Positions 8,680 to 17,354 are shown, counted from the stretch's first letter. The stretch: DNA of 64,000 nt from Gillisella vitis (GCF_014204625.1 NZ_JACHLU010000016.1:48540-112539), one strand, 5' to 3'. A program made the numbers and translations. Notes: generated from the sequence alone by a model not told the origin.

Positions 8680-9110
8680 TGATCCCTTCCATATTCCAAA
8701 GGTTACCGGTGCTGTATAACAGCGCCAGATGGACAAAGTGCGACAACTGCTCTCACGGTGCCAGTTGGTGGAGACACTGGCGACGTGTCAGCGATTGAAC
8801 GCGGAACGGTGGATAAACGCCCTCTTGCCTGAGAGCATATTATCCGCTTTGTCTGCCATGGATTGGAGGGTAGCCCCTACCGCACTTCCGGCAATGATGG
8901 TGTGCCTCTACAGTTAATCCGGCTGATGGAAAGCCGGAAGAGACTAGAAAGGCCCGCACCGTCGTTGCTTCAAGATGTCCTCGCATTTCTCAGTTGGCCG
9001 AGATAGCGACTGGAGGGGTTAATTCCAGGTACCTTACCGATTCCTCACCACATCGAGGGTCGGCGGACACCCACAGGCACGTGCGACTTTGGGCAAGGAG
9101 GGGTTTATGA
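8680..9110 (-). promoter_or_regulatory. Long structured leader of the ornithine decarboxylase gene (speF-element candidate)
   Basis: The 566 bases ahead of odc contain no ordinary gene on the minus strand but several inverted repeats: 8708-8726 (arms GCTGT/ACAGC), 8760-8781 (GCCAGT/ACTGGC) and 8919-8937 (CCGGCT/AGCCGG). A conserved RNA called the speF element is known upstream of ornithine decarboxylase genes in alphaproteobacteria, and this is the right gene, group and size. The boundaries given are approximate. A 23-codon ORF sits inside it. Confidence 0.6.
8788..8859 (-). CDS. Upstream ORF in the odc leader, possible ornithine/polyamine-sensing leader peptide
   Basis: A 23-codon ORF ending 112 bases before the odc start codon. 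Its C-terminal half reads KRAFIHRSAFNR before TGA. I recall that the E. coli arrest peptide SpeFL, which senses ornithine in the ribosome and controls speF, contains an H-R-x-S-F stretch and ends F-N-A-R; the resemblance is short but in the right place. An internal ATG would give a 16-residue form. No strong ribosome site is seen for either start. A stem (8760-8781) begins 7 bases after the stop. The coding status and function are inference. Confidence 0.4.
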   Translation of the reverse strand: MADKADNMLSGKRAFIHRSAFNR

Positions 9111-9190
9111 AAACACGCCGTCATAATCAAGCACTTTTTGCAAGCCCGGATAATTTTTTATTGTCGTGTTTTTCGGGCGATGAAAATTGA
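9107..9190 (+). CDS. Small ORF of 27 codons with strong ribosome site, unknown
   Basis: ATG at 9107 is preceded by AAGGAGGGG with 4-6 bases spacing, an unusually good Shine-Dalgarno sequence for an intergenic stretch. The peptide is short, polar at the N-terminus (MKTRRHNQ), and has no recognised family. It lies 51 bases before the LysR-type gene and opposite the start of the odc leader. It may be a leader peptide for the regulator or chance, since its CCCCTCC complement belongs to the odc leader on the other strand. Confidence 0.25.
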   Translation: MKTRRHNQALFASPDNFLLSCFSGDEN

Positions 9191-9210
9191 ACAATGATAG
9201 GCTATTGTTC
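9189..9210. promoter_or_regulatory. Inverted repeat upstream of the LysR gene, candidate operator
   Basis: Seven-base perfect arms GAACAAT (9189-9195) and ATTGTTC (9204-9210) separated by 8 bases, 31 bases before the regulator start codon. Size and position suit an autoregulatory LysR-type site. Confidence 0.45.
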
Positions 9211-9241
9211 ACCACGCACAGGCTGATTTGGAGACACAATT

Positions 9242-10168
9242 TTGGACACTCTCACCCGTATCCGCGCCTTTATTGATGTTGTGGAGGCCGAAGGCTTTTC
9301 GGCTGCCGCCCGCAAGACCGGACGCTCCAAGGCCTTGTTATCCAAATATGTTCGGGAGCTGGAAGACGAGCTGGGTGCGCTTTTGCTCAACCGCACCACG
9401 CGGCAATTTTCCATGACGGAGGCCGGACACACCTATTTTCGCTCTGCTGCCGACATTTTGAAAGAGATTGACAATCTCGCCGATCTGGTGCGCGAAAACA
9501 ATGCCGACATTCGCGGCAAGATCCGCATGACCGTGCCGCGGAGTTTTACCGATGCGGAAGTGGGCCAGTCCCTGATTGATTTTGCTCTGGAACACCCTGA
9601 TCTTTCCATCGAAATTGTCGCCGAAGACCGATTCGTTGACTTGATCGAGGAGGGGTTTGACCTCGGCATTCGTGTCACCAAGCTGGATGATTCGGGCATG
9701 ATTGCCCGCAAGCTCGCGGATTTCCGGGTCTATACCTGCGTCAGTCCGAAATTTCTGGAGAAATATGGTCCGCTGGCCCACCCGCAGGATTTGTCGAAAG
9801 TCCCCATGCTGATCGATACCAATGGCCGGGGCCATAATACATTGCGGCTGCAAGGCCCGACGGGCGAGCCTTTCTCTGTCAATATCTCCGGGCCGCTTGA
9901 AGTCAACAGTCCACAAACCACCCTGCGCGGTGCTCTTTCTGGTCTGGGGGCTGCCATTCTGCCGGATTTTGTTGCCCGCTCCCATATTCAAAGCGGTGCG
10001 CTGATCTCGATTTTTGAGGATTACATGCCAACGGGACGCGGTATTTATGCCGTATACCCCCACAGGCGCTATCTGCCTGCCAAAGTGCGCGCCCTGGTGG
10101 ATTTCATGCACAATTGGTTCAAGCGCAACGGTCCCTGCACACCCGGCGCGGGCGGAGCGAACTCCTAA
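9242..10168 (+). CDS. LysR-family transcriptional regulator
   Basis: DNA-binding regulator of 308 residues. The N-terminal winged helix-turn-helix is plain (about residues 1-60, FIDVVEAEGFSAAARKTGRSKALLSKYVRELEDELG), followed by a periplasmic-binding-protein-like effector domain (about 90-290). It belongs to the common CrgA-like subgroup (IRGKIRMTVPRSFTDAEV). The start is TTG at 9242, supported by GGAG about 9 bases upstream; no ATG fits the N-terminus. It sits between the divergent odc leader and a metal-efflux pair; its target is not evident. The inverted repeat at 9189-9210 may be its own operator. Confidence 0.88.
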   Translation: MDTLTRIRAFIDVVEAEGFSAAARKTGRSKALLSKYVRELEDELGALLLNRTTRQFSMTEAGHTYFRSAADILKEIDNLADLVRENNADIRGKIRMTVPRSFTDAEVGQSLIDFALEHPDLSIEIVAEDRFVDLIEEGFDLGIRVTKLDDSGMIARKLADFRVYTCVSPKFLEKYGPLAHPQDLSKVPMLIDTNGRGHNTLRLQGPTGEPFSVNISGPLEVNSPQTTLRGALSGLGAAILPDFVARSHIQSGALISIFEDYMPTGRGIYAVYPHRRYLPAKVRALVDFMHNWFKRNGPCTPGAGGANS

Positions 10169-10236
10169 GTCGAGATGCCCCATTTCCGTCCGATTGCTGA
10201 CCCATAACCACCCAGACCAGCGACAACGAATATGAG

Positions 10237-10884
10237 ATGATGAAAACAGTCGAAAAACTTCTTGTCACTGGCCTGCTGTGCTCAACCGCCGCCCCTGCCT
10301 TTGCGCACCCGCATGTGTTTGTCGATGCCCGTCTGGAGGTGGTGGCCGCTGCTGACAATACCGTGAAGGAATTGCGCAACACCTGGCGGTTTGATGAGGT
10401 GTTTTCCTCCAGCGTGCTGATGGATTTTGACAAGAATGCCGATCTGAAGCTCGACGCCAGCGAGCTGCATGATATTGCCAATACCATCCGCTCATCCCTT
10501 GGCGATTATGGCTATTTCACCTTCATCACCGCCAGCGGTGCCACCATCAAGGCCACCAGGCCGCAGGTGTTCAATGCCGATTACAAAAACAATCGCCTGC
10601 TGGTCTATTTCATCACCAGGCCGGAAAAACCCATTCCCATCAAGGGAAACCTGAGTTTTGGCGTCCATGATCCGACCCTTTATACCGCCATCGATTTTAA
10701 AAATGACAGTGATCTTGTGGTCACCGGCGACGGGTTTAAAAAATGCAAGGCCACGGTGGTACGGCCAAACCCGGATGATGTGATCAAGCAAAATCAGGCC
10801 AGTCTGACGGAGGCGTTTTTCAACGACCCTACTGGCACGGATATGGGCAAGCTCTATGCCACGAGGCTTGATCTGGCATGTTGA
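10237..10884 (+). CDS. DUF1007 periplasmic protein of a metal efflux pair
   Basis: A 215-residue exported protein with a signal peptide (cleavage near PAFA/HPHVF, about residue 23). The mature N-terminus HPHVFVDARLEVV is characteristic of DUF1007. Members regularly sit next to NicO/RcnA-type nickel-cobalt exporters, as here, and the N-terminal histidines could bind metal; this role is inferred, not shown. The start may be ATG at 10237 or the next codon. The next gene starts 47 bases downstream of the stop. Confidence 0.8.
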   Translation: MMKTVEKLLVTGLLCSTAAPAFAHPHVFVDARLEVVAAADNTVKELRNTWRFDEVFSSSVLMDFDKNADLKLDASELHDIANTIRSSLGDYGYFTFITASGATIKATRPQVFNADYKNNRLLVYFITRPEKPIPIKGNLSFGVHDPTLYTAIDFKNDSDLVVTGDGFKKCKATVVRPNPDDVIKQNQASLTEAFFNDPTGTDMGKLYATRLDLAC

Positions 10885-10931
10885 GGTTTGGGTTGAACGA
10901 TCATGGTGAGCGGCTATGCGAGGATAGCAGC

Positions 10932-12026
10932 ATGTTTAAATACCTGTCCTTTCTCAGCCTCGCACTCATCCTTCTGCCAGCCTTAGCCCATGCCGGGTCC
11001 CCACTCGGCATCGGCACATCCGAGCCATCCTTCCAGATGAACGGCCCCCTGGCCCCGGTCATGCTGTGGATCAACATTCATCAGGAAGAGTTTTACCGCA
11101 CCCTCACGGCCTCTTTGCGCGATATGCGCGAAAACACCCATGCGCTGTGGACTCTGATCGGCCTGTCCTTTGCCTATGGTGTGTTTCATGCCGCAGGCCC
11201 TGGCCATGGCAAGGCGGTGATCTCGTCTTATATGATTGCCAATGAGCTGGAGCTGAAGCGCGGCATCAGCATCTCGATTATCTCATCGCTGCTGCAAGGC
11301 TTTGTCGCCATTGCCACGGTGGGCGTGATTTTTCTCGCTCTGCGCGGCAGCGGGATTACGCTGACGCAGGCGACCAACACCATGGAAACCGCGAGTTTTG
11401 CGCTGGTGGTGCTGTTTGGCCTGTGGCTGCTGTGGCGCAAATTGCGGGACATCTGGCGAATGCCGAGAGTACGGTCACCTGCCATTATTGCAGGTGGTGC
11501 AACGGCGCAGCTTTTCGGCGATAGCTCCACCCCGGATTTCGCCTTCTCCAACACGACTGTGAAAACCGGGCTACGCTTTCAGGCTGAGGCTCTTGACCAT
11601 GATCACACAGCACTGAGACACGATGAAATCTGCGAGGATTGCGGTCGCAGTCATCTGCCTGATCCGAGCATGGTCGGCACTGAGAACTTCAATCTCAAGG
11701 AGGCGTGGTCGGCCATCATGGCCGTGGGCTTGCGCCCATGCTCCGGCGCTTTGCTGGTCATGACGTTTTCAATGCTCAATGGCCTTTATCTGGGTGGTAT
11801 TCTCTCGGTTTTTGCCATGGCGGCAGGCACCGCCATCACCGTGTCGGTGCTGGCCATCATTGCGGTGGGTGCCAAGGGGCTTGCCGTGCGGATCGCCGGA
11901 CCCGGCTCTTCGGCCGGACGCAGGGTGGGATTGGCCATCGAGATTGGCGGCGCGCTGTTCGTGATTATCCTTGGCTGCCTATTACTCGGCGCATCATTGC
12001 AAGGCTATCACCTATCATCAGGATGA
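10932..12026 (+). CDS. Nickel/cobalt exporter family protein (NicO/RcnA)
   Basis: Inner-membrane transporter of 364 residues with about six to seven hydrophobic segments. The NicO/RcnA motif HAAGPGHGKAVISSY is at about residues 70-85 and the second family motif GLRPCSGALLV follows the cytoplasmic loop. That loop carries a histidine/acidic/cysteine cluster (DHDHTALRHDEICEDCGRSH), probably metal-binding. An N-terminal hydrophobic stretch ending AHA may be a signal or first helix. I used the ATG at 10932, preceded by GAGGA; a TTG at 10878 would overlap the DUF1007 gene. The pair probably lowers cellular nickel or cobalt. Confidence 0.85.
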   Translation: MFKYLSFLSLALILLPALAHAGSPLGIGTSEPSFQMNGPLAPVMLWINIHQEEFYRTLTASLRDMRENTHALWTLIGLSFAYGVFHAAGPGHGKAVISSYMIANELELKRGISISIISSLLQGFVAIATVGVIFLALRGSGITLTQATNTMETASFALVVLFGLWLLWRKLRDIWRMPRVRSPAIIAGGATAQLFGDSSTPDFAFSNTTVKTGLRFQAEALDHDHTALRHDEICEDCGRSHLPDPSMVGTENFNLKEAWSAIMAVGLRPCSGALLVMTFSMLNGLYLGGILSVFAMAAGTAITVSVLAIIAVGAKGLAVRIAGPGSSAGRRVGLAIEIGGALFVIILGCLLLGASLQGYHLSSG

Positions 12027-12125
12027 CTGGTGATAACCTTGCTTTTTTGTTTGCATCCCTGCGGCTCCAAAGCGACTTTGTCCCTTTGGCGATAGATGCG
12101 GGTTATTACCTGTCATCAGGATGAC
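12010..12125. repeat. Short direct repeat bracketing a 98-base step
   Basis: An 18-base sequence, ACCTATCATCAGGATGAC at 12010-12027, recurs at 12108-12125 with one change. The first copy encodes the last residues of the NicO-type exporter; the second, read on the other strand, encodes the tail of the 70-residue membrane protein. It may mark an old local duplication. Confidence 0.5.
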
Positions 12126-12318
12126 GGCGCTGATAACGCGCCCGCAGCCAGAAGATGGCAAAAAACGACAGCAGAATCAGCGAACCAACCGTTGCTGCCA
12201 GAAGTGGTGAGAAGTCGCCAATCCACAGCACCAGTTTGGGCATGAAGCCCATGGCAAGGCCAAAGCAGAGAAGAATGAGACCTGCGGCCATCGCCGACTT
12301 TTTGTCCTTTGGGGTCAT
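12106..12318 (-). CDS. Small two-helix membrane protein, unknown
   Basis: A 70-residue protein with two hydrophobic segments (about residues 9-30 and 37-58) and a basic, C-terminal tail (RARYQRRHPDDR). No family function is known to me. Its ATG overlaps the stop of the GNAT gene in an ATGA arrangement, so translation is coupled, which is the main evidence that it is real. It is the distal gene of that two-gene unit. Confidence 0.6.
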   Translation of the reverse strand: MTPKDKKSAMAAGLILLCFGLAMGFMPKLVLWIGDFSPLLAATVGSLILLSFFAIFWLRARYQRRHPDDR

Positions 12319-13010
12319 GGAGCAGCCTTTGCCAATACACTCGCGCGAATATCCTCCAGCCGTTGTTTCTGCTGGCCGCTGTCGTCAAAATTCTGCGGAT
12401 CAAGCCAGAGTTCAAACGCCGCTTTCAGCACCGGCCACTCGCTATCAATCATCGAAAACCATGCCGTATCGCGGTTCTTGCCCTTGGAAATCACATGCTG
12501 GCGAAACACCCCTTCAAAGGTAAAGCCATAGCGGGCGGCTGTGATCTTGCTTGGCGTATTGTCGTTGTGGCACTTCCACTCATAACGGCGGTAGCCCAGA
12601 TCTTCAAACACATGCCGGGCCAGCAGATAGTGGACTTCCGTTGAGAGCTTTGAGCGCTTCATGGCTGGCCCGTGGGCCACTGACCCCACTTCCACCACGC
12701 CATTTTTAGGATCTGGCCGCATCAGGCTGGCCATGCCGACAATGCTGTCATCGGGTTTTGCGCGAAACACATGGGTGATCAGACTGCCGCTGGCATTGGC
12801 CCCATCCAGCCAATCGCCAAAGGCTTCAGCGCCGCTGAAATCATCATTGGGAAAATAGCGGATCAGGGCATTGACGCCGCCATCGCCGCCCAAGCCTTCC
12901 CATAGGGCGGCGAGATGCTCGTCGCGCGCAAAGGGTTCAACCACCACAAAACGCCCTTCGAGCCGCACCGGGCCGGGTGCGGCAACCTTATAATTGCGCA
13001 GATCCTGCAT
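12315..13010 (-). CDS. GNAT-family N-acetyltransferase (RimJ/RimL-like)
   Basis: A 231-residue enzyme. It shows the RimJ/RimL pattern: an N-terminal VRLEGRFVVVEPF strand, MASLMRPDPKNGVVEVGSVAHGPAMKRSKLSTEVHYLLARHVFEDLGYRRYEWKC-type core, and N-x-x-S-x-x-x-A-A-R-Y-G-F near residue 160, which is the conserved acetyl-CoA site. These enzymes acetylate N-termini or small molecules; the acceptor is not evident. The ATG at 13010 has GAGGA 6 bases ahead; the frame is open further upstream but starts there lack support. Confidence 0.85.
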   Translation of the reverse strand: MQDLRNYKVAAPGPVRLEGRFVVVEPFARDEHLAALWEGLGGDGGVNALIRYFPNDDFSGAEAFGDWLDGANASGSLITHVFRAKPDDSIVGMASLMRPDPKNGVVEVGSVAHGPAMKRSKLSTEVHYLLARHVFEDLGYRRYEWKCHNDNTPSKITAARYGFTFEGVFRQHVISKGKNRDTAWFSMIDSEWPVLKAAFELWLDPQNFDDSGQQKQRLEDIRASVLAKAAP

Positions 13011-13098
13011 GAAAAATCCTCTTCTTGCTTTTAGAAGAATTAGGACAGGCCGCCCTCGAAGGCAAAGGAAAACAGCAGGCTTGGGAAGCGCAAAAGCA

Positions 13099-13803
13099 CT
13101 ATCCGTTTTGCGCCGGCAACTTTGCGGCAGCAACCGTTGCCTCAATATGATCGATCAGACCATCGGCGAGGCCCAGCCGCCCGGCCAGCAGGTCCAGATA
13201 GCCGCGTTCAGCCCGCGTATCCGGCTCGATTGTCAGGCGAGATGCTGTGTAAAGCTCCACCTTCTGCTCTTCGGTGCGGGCCGCAGCCACCAGCGCATCC
13301 AGATCGGTGGGATTGGCCAGTTCCGCCTCAATAAAGGCTTCTGCCTCGGCTCCCAATTCCTCCACATGCAGCTTTTGCATGATGTTGGCGCGCTCATCAG
13401 CATCAATATGACCATCGGCCTTGGCAGCCGCAATCATCGCCTTGATCAGGGTCAGGGCAAAATCATTGCTCATGCCCGTGTCGGTGTTAAAGGCGGAATC
13501 GGCGGGAGGAGCCGCAAGTTCTGGCAAGGATGGAATGTTTTCGGGTGCCTGCCCACTCTTGTAACTGCGATAGGCCTGATAGCCGAGACCGGCAATCAAG
13601 GCCAGACCGCCCAGCTTCAAGGCCCCTCCGGCCAGCGAGCGGCCTGTTTTGGTGCCCAGCAGCACCGAGGCAAGTGCACCTGTCTTCCATGGATTGGCCT
13701 TGGCAATATTCACCGCATCGCGGCTTTTACCACCCACCGTTCCACCAAGACCCGGAATCTGCGATCCCAGAAACTGCCCCAGCAGCTTTTTAGCATCCAG
13801 CAT
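13099..13803 (-). CDS. DUF533/YebE family protein with TerB-like domain
   Basis: A 234-residue protein with one hydrophobic stretch (about 45-65, GALASVLLGTKTGRSLAGGALKLGGLALIAGLGY) and a C-terminal helical TerB-like domain that has the acidic pattern AAAKADGHIDADERANIM (about residues 125-145), seen in tellurite-resistance TerB and DjlA proteins. DUF533 members have no firmly established function; many are tied to envelope stress. AGGAG lies 7 bases ahead of the ATG, which fixes the start. It is a single gene, 107 bases before the KDPG aldolase stop side. Confidence 0.8.
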   Translation of the reverse strand: MLDAKKLLGQFLGSQIPGLGGTVGGKSRDAVNIAKANPWKTGALASVLLGTKTGRSLAGGALKLGGLALIAGLGYQAYRSYKSGQAPENIPSLPELAAPPADSAFNTDTGMSNDFALTLIKAMIAAAKADGHIDADERANIMQKLHVEELGAEAEAFIEAELANPTDLDALVAAARTEEQKVELYTASRLTIEPDTRAERGYLDLLAGRLGLADGLIDHIEATVAAAKLPAQNG

Positions 13804-13910
13804 TGCTATCTCCTCTTGCTTGTCAGAGCAGAGATAGGAACGCCCAAACCTTTTCCCAAGGTTCGGGCGTGACTTTCTGGCGAAATGCTCAGATTTATCT
13901 CTTGCGAGGA

Positions 13911-14549
13911 TTATCCTTTGAGGGCGCAAGCCTCGGAGGCCAACTTGGTGATTCCAGCCCAGTCGCCAGCCGTCACCAGGTCTTTCGGCGCAACCCACGA
14001 TCCGCCAACGCAGACAACATTGGGCAGGCTCAGGTAATCCCTGGCATTTTTCAGTGAAATTCCACCTGTGGGGCAAAACAGCGTGCCGGACAACGGCGAT
14101 GACAGGGCTTTCAGATAAGCAGCACCACCCGCCTGCTCGGCGGGGAAGAATTTCAGCACCTCATAGCCCTTTTCACGCAAATTCATCACTTCGCTTGCCG
14201 TGGCTGCACCGGGCAGAAGCGGAATGTCGGAGGCGGCAGCCGCTGCCAGCAACTCAGGCGTGGTGCCGGGGCTGACGATGAATTGTGAGCCAGCCGCAAC
14301 AGCCGCTTCAAAATGGGCCGGATTGAGAATGGTGCCTGCACCAACAACAGCCCCCTCCACTTCACCCGCCACCCGCTTGACCGCCTCAAGTGCTGCTGCC
14401 GTGCGCATGGTGATTTCAATGGCCTTGAGACCACCCGCCACCAATGCCTTGGCCAGAGGCACCGCATGGGCCACATCATCAATGATCAACACCGGAACAA
14501 CTGGTTGAAGCTTGAGAACAGCCAGTAGTTTATCAGTCTTCGCACCCAT
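13911..14549 (-). CDS. eda: KDPG aldolase (2-dehydro-3-deoxy-phosphogluconate aldolase)
   Basis: Entner-Doudoroff enzyme that splits 2-keto-3-deoxy-6-phosphogluconate into pyruvate and glyceraldehyde 3-phosphate; 212 residues, the usual size. The catalytic glutamate and arginine are in AIEITMR (E45, R49), and the Schiff-base lysine is K133 in EVLKFFPAE, the same number as in E. coli Eda. FCPTGGI and VGGSW complete the phosphate site. Some homologues also act on 2-keto-4-hydroxyglutarate. It starts at the ATG at 14549 with GGGTGG upstream and appears to be a single gene. Confidence 0.93.
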   Translation of the reverse strand: MGAKTDKLLAVLKLQPVVPVLIIDDVAHAVPLAKALVAGGLKAIEITMRTAAALEAVKRVAGEVEGAVVGAGTILNPAHFEAAVAAGSQFIVSPGTTPELLAAAAASDIPLLPGAATASEVMNLREKGYEVLKFFPAEQAGGAAYLKALSSPLSGTLFCPTGGISLKNARDYLSLPNVVCVGGSWVAPKDLVTAGDWAGITKLASEACALKG

Positions 14550-14719
14550 AAGATTTCCACCCTTCAAACGATTGAATTTCTCCTGATTAGCGCGCCACAC
14601 CCGTCCTGTCGAGGCAAATGCGCACACCCGCCCCGAACAGACCAACGTCTGCCAAGGCCACTCTTGCCAATAGAGTGCAATTCTATAGAGTAATCTTGGA
14701 AAAGAGGGGAAAAGTCGTC

Positions 14720-15214
14720 ATGGCCAAGGAAATTGAGCGTAAATTTCTGGTTCGCAGCGATGTCTGGCGCAAGCATGTCAGCCAGTCCTCACGCCTTGTT
14801 CAGGGCTATATCCTGTCTGATACGGATCGGTCCGTGCGCGTGCGCATCAAAAACGATAGATGTGCAACTTTGACAATCAAGATCGGCCATGTCGGGCTGA
14901 CCCGCGATGAATTCGAATATGATATTTCATTGCAGGACGGTCAGGAAATGATTGAGAAATCATTGGGGCAAGTGATTGAAAAAATACGCTATAACGTCGA
15001 ATACGGTGGCTATCTCTGGGAAGTGGACGTGTTTGAAGGCGCTCACGCCGGGCTGATCGTTGCCGAAGTCGAGCTGGATCATGCCAGTGATGACCCACCG
15101 ATGCCGCCATGGATTGGTCTCGAAGTGACGGGCGATAAGCGCTATTCCAACCAATGGCTGGCCATGTCGGCCCCCAGAGCAGCGCGGCGCAATGACCTAT
15201 CAGCTAAGGCCTGA
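14720..15214 (+). CDS. CYTH domain protein (inorganic triphosphatase-like)
   Basis: A 164-residue CYTH-fold protein. The signature EIERKF (ExExK) opens the protein at residues 4-9, and alternating charged strands follow (RVRIKND, LTIKIG, EVDVFEG, VAEVEL), lining the triphosphate tunnel. Family members hydrolyse tripolyphosphate or bind polyphosphate with divalent metal. GAGGGG lies about 10 bases before the ATG. Its end overlaps the start of the CHAD gene by 23 bases; CYTH and CHAD are often fused or paired, which supports a shared polyphosphate-related role. Confidence 0.88.
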   Translation: MAKEIERKFLVRSDVWRKHVSQSSRLVQGYILSDTDRSVRVRIKNDRCATLTIKIGHVGLTRDEFEYDISLQDGQEMIEKSLGQVIEKIRYNVEYGGYLWEVDVFEGAHAGLIVAEVELDHASDDPPMPPWIGLEVTGDKRYSNQWLAMSAPRAARRNDLSAKA

Positions 15215-16112
15215 AGACGGCCTGATTGTCAGCGCCAAAGCCGTGCTGACACAGCAGTTGCTGGCAGCGGCACAAAGTCTTGAAAACCCGGACCATGGCC
15301 GAAATGATGCAGTCCACCGGGCCAGACGACGTTTGAAGCGTGCGCGTGCACTCTATCGCCTGATTGCGGCTGCGGCCCCCGAATTTCGCAAAATCGAAAA
15401 TGTCCGATTGCGGGATATTGCCCGCGACCTCGCTACCTTGCGCGATGCATCGGCGCTGGTGGAAACGGTGATCTATCTGCAAGCATGGACCCAAAGCGAG
15501 GAGGAGCGGCAGGCTCTGGACACGGCATTGCACGTGCTGACTGCGCAATGTGAACAGACGGTTGAGCATGATGAGGTGTGGAATACCCATATCGTGAGCG
15601 CCTCTGCCGCCTGCCGACAGGCGGCAGAGGCGCTGGCTGTGCAAGACATCCCTCTTCGTCGGGCAAAAGCCAGTCGTATTCTTGAAAAAGCATGGAAGAC
15701 CCTGCTGAAAAAAGCCCATCATGCCATGGCTGCCTGCCATGAGGGCAACGAGGCTGAGAGCTATCACGATTTGCGCAAGGCAACTCAAACCTATTGGATG
15801 TATCTGTCGCTGTTGCGCGATCTTTGGCCCAGTGCTTTTGCGCTGAAACGTCAAAGCGCCAAGCAATTGGCGGATCAACTGGGGCATGAGCATGATTTGT
15901 CCATGCTGACAGCGGCTCTGGACCAGCAGGCAAGCCGATTTGCAGGCGGTGAAACCCTCTCGCACCTGTTGGGAATCGTCATTCGCCAGCAGCAGGCCCT
16001 GCGCGCAGAGGCCTTGGCGGCGGCCGAAACCCTGTTTGGTGATCACGCTGCGCAGGAACCCGCTATTATCGCCAGCCTATGGCAGCGATACGCTGATGCG
16101 CATCAAGACTGA
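15192..16112 (+). CDS. CHAD domain protein
   Basis: A 306-residue all-helical protein of the CHAD family, with conserved histidines and basic residues: DAVHRARRRLKRARALYRL near residues 38-57, RDASALVE, SYHDLRKATQTYWMYLSLLRDL and DQLGHEHDLSML. These line a positively charged surface known to bind polyphosphate. The reading frame overlaps the CYTH gene by 23 bases, so the two are translated together. No membrane or export signal is seen. The exact task is unknown; a polyphosphate-granule or triphosphate role with its partner is likely. Confidence 0.87.
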   Translation: MTYQLRPEDGLIVSAKAVLTQQLLAAAQSLENPDHGRNDAVHRARRRLKRARALYRLIAAAAPEFRKIENVRLRDIARDLATLRDASALVETVIYLQAWTQSEEERQALDTALHVLTAQCEQTVEHDEVWNTHIVSASAACRQAAEALAVQDIPLRRAKASRILEKAWKTLLKKAHHAMAACHEGNEAESYHDLRKATQTYWMYLSLLRDLWPSAFALKRQSAKQLADQLGHEHDLSMLTAALDQQASRFAGGETLSHLLGIVIRQQQALRAEALAAAETLFGDHAAQEPAIIASLWQRYADAHQD

Positions 16113-16300
16113 CCTGATCGCGGAGGATGGCCGGATCGCACCACATCCGGCATTTGCGCAATTTGCCTGCATCTTCATCCATCGCCGATGGTCATCGAAT
16201 CCGGTTTTCAACCATTCGGCTTGACTTGACAAAACTCAAAGCAACGCTGTCACGCTAAAATCAATTGATTCTCGGCGAAAGAGGCAGTATTTCGCAGATC

Positions 16301-17245
16301 ATGACAGATGATCTTCACATTCCACGCCATGAAGAGGGCGGCACGTTTTGCGTGGCTGCTCTCTATCATTTTGCCTCTTTCCCGCGGTTTGAAAGCTTCC
16401 GCGAGCCGCTGCTTGCGCTGTGCAAAGAGCAGGGCATCATGGGAACGTTGCTGATTGCCCATGAGGGCATCAACGGCACGGTGGCGGGCACGGATGCGGG
16501 CATTGCCACGATGTTGGCGTACTTGCGCGCCCAGCCGGAATTTGCCAATCTCGAGCACAAGGAAAGCCGGGCATCGAAAATGCCCTTCCTGCGCATGAAG
16601 GTGAAGCTGAAAAAAGAGATCGTCACCATGGGCGTCGAAGACATCGACCCCAACAAGATCGTCGGCACCTATGTGGACCCGAAGGACTGGAATGCGCTGA
16701 TTTCAGACCCGGACACGATTTTGATCGACACCCGCAATGATTATGAAACCGCGATTGGTATCTTCCGGGGTGCTGTTGACCCCAATACCAAGACGTTCCG
16801 CGAGTTTCCCGATTGGGTCAAGAACAATCCTGGCCTGCACAATAAGCCGAAGATTGCCATGTATTGCACCGGCGGCATCCGCTGCGAAAAGGCCACGGCC
16901 TTCATGAAGCAACAGGGCTTTGAGGATGTGTACCACCTCAAAGGTGGCATTTTGAAATATCTTGAAAACGTGCCGGAAGACGAAAGCCTGTGGGATGGTG
17001 CCTGCTTTGTGTTTGACGAGCGCGTCTCTGTCACCCACGGTCTGAAAGAAGGCAACCACCTGCTTTGTCACGCCTGCCGTCATCCAATTACGCCTGACGA
17101 TCTGGCTTCACCCCATTATGAAGCCGGTGTCTCCTGTCCCAATTGCTATGAAACCCGAACCCAGGCAGACAGAGACCGCTACCGCCAACGCCAGAAGCAG
17201 ATTGCGCTGGCGAAGGAGCGCGGTGAGAAGCACATCGGCAGCTGA
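16301..17245 (+). CDS. trhO: Rhodanese-fold tRNA uridine hydroxylase (TrhO/YceA, UPF0176)
   Basis: A 314-residue protein with an N-terminal acylphosphatase-like domain ([15 protein letters not shown] to about residue 100), a rhodanese domain with the active-site loop CTGGIRCEK near residue 185, and a C-terminal zinc-type segment (CHACRH and CPNCYE). This layout matches TrhO, which uses oxygen to hydroxylate uridine 34 of some tRNAs. The start is less sure: ATG at 16301 lacks a close ribosome site, while a TTG at 16265 would add 12 residues. It is a single gene. Confidence 0.87.
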   Translation: MTDDLHIPRHEEGGTFCVAALYHFASFPRFESFREPLLALCKEQGIMGTLLIAHEGINGTVAGTDAGIATMLAYLRAQPEFANLEHKESRASKMPFLRMKVKLKKEIVTMGVEDIDPNKIVGTYVDPKDWNALISDPDTILIDTRNDYETAIGIFRGAVDPNTKTFREFPDWVKNNPGLHNKPKIAMYCTGGIRCEKATAFMKQQGFEDVYHLKGGILKYLENVPEDESLWDGACFVFDERVSVTHGLKEGNHLLCHACRHPITPDDLASPHYEAGVSCPNCYETRTQADRDRYRQRQKQIALAKERGEKHIGS

Positions 17246-17354
17246 CAGCGTCGACGTCCGGTTCAATCTGAACCTGATAGACTCTGAAGGGCGAAAATGA
17301 ACTCTTTTGACGTTGATGCGTTATCTGCTCAGTTTCAAAGATTGAGGAGTTCGC

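Noticed and set aside
7482..8798. A 438-codon plus-strand frame opposite ornithine decarboxylase
   Set aside because: It is antisense to a highly conserved enzyme and shows no protein family features; it is a codon-bias shadow.
16221..16261. TTGACT/TTGACA near the TrhO gene as a sigma-70 promoter
   Set aside because: No -10 element lies at 16-18 bases; the nearest TA-rich hexamer is about 24 bases away.
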